Below are positions 59,109 to 64,000 of a DNA stretch of 64,000 nucleotides, one piece after another. How positions within the stretch are numbered: position 1 is the stretch's first letter; each line of letters starts with the position of its first letter. The stretch is from assembly GCA_030522415.1 (NCBI GenBank), contig CM060107.1, positions 9,134,770 to 9,198,769 on the forward strand, in the 5' to 3' direction. The position numbers and the translations under genes are program-made. The stretch comes from Channallabes apus. Lineage: Eukaryota > Chordata > Actinopteri > Siluriformes > Clariidae. The notes under the pieces are model-generated. The model ran no database searches. It was not told the origin of the DNA and saw nothing but the letters and a program-made list of their open reading frames with translations.

Positions 59109-59439
59109 GTGTGGCATGGTGGTTTAGTGGTTAGTACTGTCACCTTGCCCCTGCAGAGTCCGGGATTGATTCCCATCTCAGGGTAGTTGTGCATGAAGTT
59201 TGCATGCTCTCCCTGTGCTTGTTGGGTTTCCTCCTGCAGTCCAAAGACATGCAGATTAAGCTGAATAGTGTTCCTAAATTGTCCGTGATGATTGTGTGAG
59301 GGTGTGTATGTGTAAGCCCAGTGATGGATTGACACTGTATCCAGAGTGTACCCAGTCTTGTGCCCTAAGTTTCCTGGGATAGGCTCCAGGTTGCCTGCAA
59401 CCCTGTATACAGGATTATCAAGTGGTATGGATAATGAGA
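59109..59439 (+). mobile_element. tRNA/L2-tail SINE, diverged, imperfect TSD
   Basis: Head GTGGCATGGTGGTTTAGTGG, degenerate B box, GTTTGCATGCTCTCCC, L2-like tail GGGATAGGCTCCAG. Flanks GGGTGTAATCGGCA (59095) and GGGTGTATAATCTGCA (59440) look like a diverged duplication. Confidence 0.85.
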
Positions 59440-59477
59440 GGGTGTATAATCTGCAAGAGTTAATTAACCATTTACGT

Positions 59478-59560
59478 ATACGCTCAAAGTTTGAACACAC
59501 TTAGATTGAACAAAAAAATTTAAAGGGATATCTTTTATTGCACAACTACATCATACAAAT
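59478..59560. mobile_element. Tc1-like terminal fragment
   Basis: CGCTCAAAGTTTGAACACAC with an AT-rich leader resembles a fish Tc1 tip; no other part found. Confidence 0.4.
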
Positions 59561-60021
59561 CCTAAATTATCCATGTTATTTTAAGATATCTCCAAATTGA
59601 TATATAACAGGTATATGTCTTTTTTTTATTACATTTAGTTTATTTCTTCTCTTAACAGTCTGAAAAATCACAGTAGTGCACCTTTTAGATTTCAGCATGT
59701 TCCTATACACCTGATTAAACCTGTGAAGGAGCTGATAATTAGCTGATGAGTGTATTAAAGCAGAAGGAACATGTTTCAGCAGGGATCCGTTGAAAATCTG
59801 CTGTGAAATGTAAGTGGAAGCGTCACAAACAAACACTGCAGTAACAACCCTTTATCACTTCTCTGAGTTAATGTGATTAACTTGTGACCCTGCATGGATA
59901 CATTGGACTTTACTGTACCTCACTTTACGTCAAGTATATATATATTTTAATCATATTGGTGAATTAACCCACTGTACAGCTACCAAGTCTTGTGTTGTAA
60001 CTGGAACTGCATCCCGAGGTG
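59561..60021. other. Host non-coding DNA
   Basis: Nothing recognised. Confidence 0.5.
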
Positions 60022-60033
60022 ATGATGAAAACA

Positions 60034-60400
60034 TTCATTCATTAATTTTCTATACCGCTTAATCCTGTGTTCAGGGTCGCGGGGGACCTGGAGCCTATCC
60101 CAGGAGACTTCGGGCACTAGGCGGGGTACACCCTGGACAGGGTGCCAATCCATCGCAAGGCACACACACATACACACACTCACACACCCAATCACACAAT
60201 TTTAGGAACGCCAATTAGCCTAACCTGCATATCTTTGAACTGTGGGAGGAAACCGGAGTACCCGGAGGAAACCCACCAAGCACGGGGAGAACATGCAAAC
60301 TCCATGCACGCAGAGACGGGAATCGAGCTTGGCCGGGGAATCGAACCCGGACCCTGGAGGTGCAAGGCGACAGTGCTAACCACTACACCACCGCGCCGCC
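60034..60400 (-). mobile_element. tRNA/L2-tail SINE, full length, perfect 12-bp TSD
   Basis: ATGATGAAAACA flanks it at 60022-60033 and 60401-60412. On the minus strand the head GGCGGCGCGGTGGTGTAGTG, both box motifs and the complete tail are present. With the exact duplication it is probably the youngest SINE in the window and a good reference for the family. Confidence 0.95.
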
Positions 60401-60412
60401 ATGATGAAAACA

Positions 60413-60889
60413 ATATTCATATAATTTTTTTAATAGGAAATATAGCAAGGGTCTTCGGCCAGAATAATGTGACATTTGAGAAAACAAAACGAAAGTTTAT
60501 ACGTCTCTGCTAATGAAACATATTTTTATTATTTTTAAATATTACTCAGTTTCTTGATCTTCTCCTTCAGGACATTGCTGTCATTTTGTGGTCAGATAAG
60601 CTATTACTGTACATCAATCCACCTCACCAGCACTGCTTGAGGTTGTGTTACTGTTGCTCTTTAAGAAACAGTCATGGTTCATTAGCACCCAAATGTCAAC
60701 AATTTTTGACAGTACAAAGGGCACCAAAATTTTACTTGGCTGTTTATATTTGAAGTGGAATAAGGACTGAAATAGACATGACTTAAAGAGGGTGAGGAAG
60801 TTGGCAGATGTGCTACATTTTTCAGAAGGAACCCATCCATCCTGCAACTTGATTCAGAACAAAAAAAAAAATCGTTGTTGTTGTATAAC
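60413..60889. other. Host non-coding DNA
   Basis: Nothing recognised. Confidence 0.5.
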
Positions 60890-61800
60890 TCATGCAGCTC
60901 AGAGACTTGAGGCTTGATTGGGCCTTGCAGCTCAGAAACTTGAAAGTCGGATCAGATGTGCACCACAGACACTTGAGTCTTAACTCAAGCTTAAACCTAG
61001 AAAACTGAGGCATGACTGGAATGATTGAGGCTTAAGGTAAGACAAGGGGGAATTAGAGATAGGGAATTAATTATAAAAGATCCAGGTGGATGGATATCTT
61101 ATGCCTACCTTGGCATGACTTGTACTTTTAGATCTGAGACTTGAGATTTGACTCACACTTGCACTTCAGAGACTTGAAACTTAACACTGGCATCAGCTCA
61201 GAGACTTCAGACATGACTTGGTCACCCATAAACCTATCTATTAAGATCATGTGACACCCACCAAAGGTTTGTCACAATCGTTGATTTCAGATCTTATTTT
61301 GTGCCTTTTTCGTTTAACAAAAGACCAAATTTTACCATGGACTCAAAGTATACCTCCTGTCTCTACTTGTTCCTGTCTGAAAAAGGGCACATAAATGTGT
61401 CTACAGGTCAATGCTTGAAACTTGTAATAATAAGACTTTATTGATCACAACAAGGAAATTATAGATTGAGAGTTAATTATAAGACATCCAGCTGGATGGG
61501 AATTTAATTCATACCTTGACTTGAGATATGATTTGAACAGACTAATTAAAGATTTGCACATCAATGCAAAGTGACTTGTACAGTACTTTCAGCTCACTGA
61601 CTTGAGACTTTACTCATATTTGTATATCAGAGGTTTGAAACTTCCCTCTGGCTTCAGCTTAGAGAGTTAATACATGACTTGAAATGGTCGTTCCTAGACA
61701 AGAGACTTGACTTAGGCTGTACAAAAACCTGAGACTGGTAGATATTCCACCATTAGCTAAGAAAGTTAAGAATTGACTTGCAAATCAGAGACATTAGACT
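60890..61800. repeat. Degenerate repeat rich in ACTTGAG/GACTT motifs
   Basis: The phrases CTCAGAGACTTGAG, GACTTGAAACTT, CAGCTCACTGACTTGAGACT and AGAGACTTGACT recur about every 40-60 bp in variable order, often preceded by GCAGCTCAGA. It looks like an old tandem array scrambled by mutation. The 61429-61462 part (AATAAGACTTTATTGATCAC) resembles a LINE tail. Confidence 0.55.
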
Positions 61801-61932
61801 TAATGTGGTGGAGTGTCCATTATACCATATATTATCCTAGCGTACAGTAAGTTGTTACTGTTGAACCAACAACATATTAGCATTAATGTTAAACTGTAAT
61901 TTGCAAATGGACAAAAGTTATGCTGCTGTTGA

Positions 61933-61935
61933 AAA

Positions 61936-61966
<31 letters not shown>

Positions 61967-61968
61967 AC
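61933..61968. repeat. (AAAT)n microsatellite
   Basis: About nine units. Confidence 0.9.
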
Positions 61969-63041
61969 AATCTCTGACCAATCAAAATTCTGAATTCAAC
62001 AGCACACTGTTATCATAAAATGTACTGTATATTAAAGCACAGCTGACATATATAGATCAGGCTTATTTGCAATTTCACCAGTTTGAAAGTTGCAATCCTA
62101 AACATGCTGTACTGTATAATGGCAAGAAAGGCTTCTTTTTCTTTGAAAGTAACAAGGTCAAATACTGTAACAAAATCAGACTGACACAGGCTGGTAAGTT
62201 TTCAAGATGAGCAAAGTTTATTTATACACAGCAGGCACGGCAGGTTCAAGATTATGCACTGTGATTCTGACACGCTTTAAATATCGGGAGTAACTTTACG
62301 GTAAATGGGCGTTGGAGATAGATTCCTTCCGTTCTTGTTGATGTGAAGGATATGGAGTGGCACAGTCGGTGCTGGGAACACCGAAGAGCCAGCGAGGGAT
62401 ATAAGCGCACACAAACACAGTGTGACAAATACACTGTGTTTTAACTTTGATAATTGGAACTACAGAGTTCTAAAATAATACCTGCTTAAGTTTTATAAGG
62501 GTGCACTTAAATAATTGGTTTCAAACTTTTTGTTTACTAAGATCACCCCCTGCTTGTGCCCTTGCAACAATTTACTCCTCCCCAACCCACCCCAATCCAC
62601 CCCAATCCACCCCACATACACAAAATAGAACAATAAATTTTTAAGCATTTTATGCAGACTTTCAACTATACTGTAAACATTTAAATATTGTCTTATTTAA
62701 CATGGGCAAATCTAATTCCAACAACCTTACAGCCTCAGAGCAAGAAAAAACCCATGCACCCCCTGTGGTCTTTGGCACCCCAGGTTGTGAACCATGGCAC
62801 TAAATGACCTTGATGTTCTTTTCATTACAAGATGTTGAACTTGCATCATTATAAGCAGTGACAATGTGGCTGCCTTCTGAGGCTTTAATTGTGTCCCAAA
62901 ATGTTTCTAATGAGCAGCAATAATCTTAAAGACACTAAAGATGTCTGTGGAAAACTAAAATAATGTATTTTGAGAATAATTTTAATATGCAAAACTAATA
63001 GAGTTGCAAGAAGGTATTTAGTGCTTTAGGACTGCAGCATC

Positions 63042-63072
<31 letters not shown>

Positions 63073-63564
63073 TTTGGATTTACTTTGTTAGAAAATGTGT
63101 TATTTCATGCATGAATTCATTTTCAGCAAAAAGCTGCAGACAGTGTTCAGTGGCAAAAAGAAGACATACTGTAACACCCTCTCAATCACCCAGATACATT
63201 CAAGAACATGGTAGAGCATGAGAAGCATGCAATTATTAAATCAAGATGAAGGTCCATTTGGTTGTTAGCATTTTATAAGGAGTTTTTGTGAATTTTTACA
63301 TACAGTACCCTTCATCTGGCTTAAAGAAAACTGTGCAGTTACAGTATGTTCTATCCACTTATGAATATACAGTAGATTAGTATGCATTATTAAAAATGTA
63401 AAGGATTTTTATTAAATCATGGGTTGAAGTGTTGGGAATCTTTATTAACATATTCAATTACTATGTTATATTGATGTAGCAATTAAAATGCTTTTGTAGA
63501 TTTTTTCCTGAGTAAAGAATTAGAAGCTGTTATTTAGAAGTTCTGTTAAGCTGTTCCAGTATGT
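61969..63564. other. Host non-coding DNA; TTTA microsatellite
   Basis: A (TTTA)n tract lies at 63040-63075 and a CAATCCACCC repeat at about 62588-62613. At 62517-62806 the ends GGTTTCAAACTTTTTG and GGTTGTGAACCATGG hint at an old hAT-type MITE, but similarity is weak. Confidence 0.4.
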
Positions 63565-63652
63565 ACCCTTGCTTGTGCCCTAAGTCTCCTGGAAGTGGCT
63601 CCAGCCGCACCTTGACGCAGTATTAAGTGGTATAGACAATAAGTGAGTGAGT
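63565..63652 (+). mobile_element. L2-type tail remnant
   Basis: GTACCCTTGCTTGTGCCCTA, GTCTCCTGGAAGTGGCTCCA and TATTAAGTGGTATAGA followed by AGTGAGTGAGTG match the 3' end of the SINE/L2 family. Confidence 0.75.
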
Positions 63653-64000
63653 GTTAATAGACAAAATAGACAAAATCTGTTAATTAAAGGCTGCCAAAAA
63701 GGCTTCTATTGCACTAATCATCCGTTAAAATCTACCATAGATATCTCTCACAACTTATAGGCAGCTGACACTGTTTCTGGTCATTATATGAATGATAATT
63801 TCATATCTCTTTAGAAAGTTCTTTTACAATGGATGAAGCAAGTTCCAATGCTGGACCTGGTCAGTCCAAAATCAGTGACTGCATCAAAAATAAATTGTCT
63901 TGTAATGTGAACTTATTTATCATAAGTGAAAGAGTGCATGGAATAGCATGGGTGACATTTAAGATTTGAACTGGTTTAATTTACTATCAAACATGTTTAT
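63653..64000. other. Host non-coding DNA
   Basis: Nothing recognised up to the window end. Confidence 0.5.

Noticed and set aside
62517..62806. hAT-type MITE with GGTTTCAAACTTTTTG / GGTTGTGAACC ends
   Set aside because: The end similarity is weak and no TSD could be found; too uncertain to list as an element.

Overview
The window is vertebrate genomic DNA, almost certainly from a teleost fish. It is AT-rich, full of CA/TA/TC microsatellites, and packed with repeat types typical of fish: Tc1/mariner relics, L2-tailed tRNA SINEs, an L2/CR1-type LINE whose ORF1 has an esterase domain, DIRS-type tyrosine-recombinase retrotransposons and hAT elements. The species cannot be told from the sequence. 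No complete host gene is visible. The unique DNA looks intronic or intergenic, with a few exon-like blocks (16.66-17.07 kb, 51.45 kb, 53.73 kb) that I could not identify.

Layout. 0-11.2 kb: host non-coding DNA with Tc1 and mariner relics, one intact SINE with target-site duplication (TSD), a Gypsy gag relic and a hAT-like MITE. 11.24-15.74 kb: DIRS copy 1 (minus strand) with inverted termini and an internal complementary region. 15.8-21.3 kb: Tc1 scraps, an exon-like pair, SINEs and a fold-back Tc1 MITE. 21.36-23.38 kb: a hAT element (TSD ATATGCTG) that has itself taken a second hAT MITE and two SINEs. 24.9-43.0 kb: a four-level nest. An L2-type LINE is split in its reverse transcriptase by DIRS copy 2. 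That copy is split in a (TA)n tract by an unrecognised 8.6-kb terminal-inverted-repeat (TIR) element, which carries a 981-bp hAT-like element with TSD TCTAATTT. 43-48 kb: Tc1 relic, SINEs, and a SINE split by a 2.5-kb TIR element carrying a piggyBac relic and a MITE. 48-64 kb: sparse host DNA with a 27-bp-period minisatellite, two exon-like ORFs, several SINEs and Tc1 fragments, a GC-rich repeat block and a degenerate tandem region.

How the parts relate. The SINEs share the 3' tail of L2-type LINEs and have 9-13 bp TSDs and 5' truncations, which suggests mobilisation by an L2-type machinery like the one split at 25-43 kb. The two DIRS copies act as each other's empty-site reference. They show that the 8.6-kb element entered the (TA)n tract, that the tyrosine-recombinase segment exists in three versus four tandem units, and that each internal complementary region carries the private variants of its own termini. 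The least explained objects are the 8.6-kb TIR element and the 2.5-kb TIR element.
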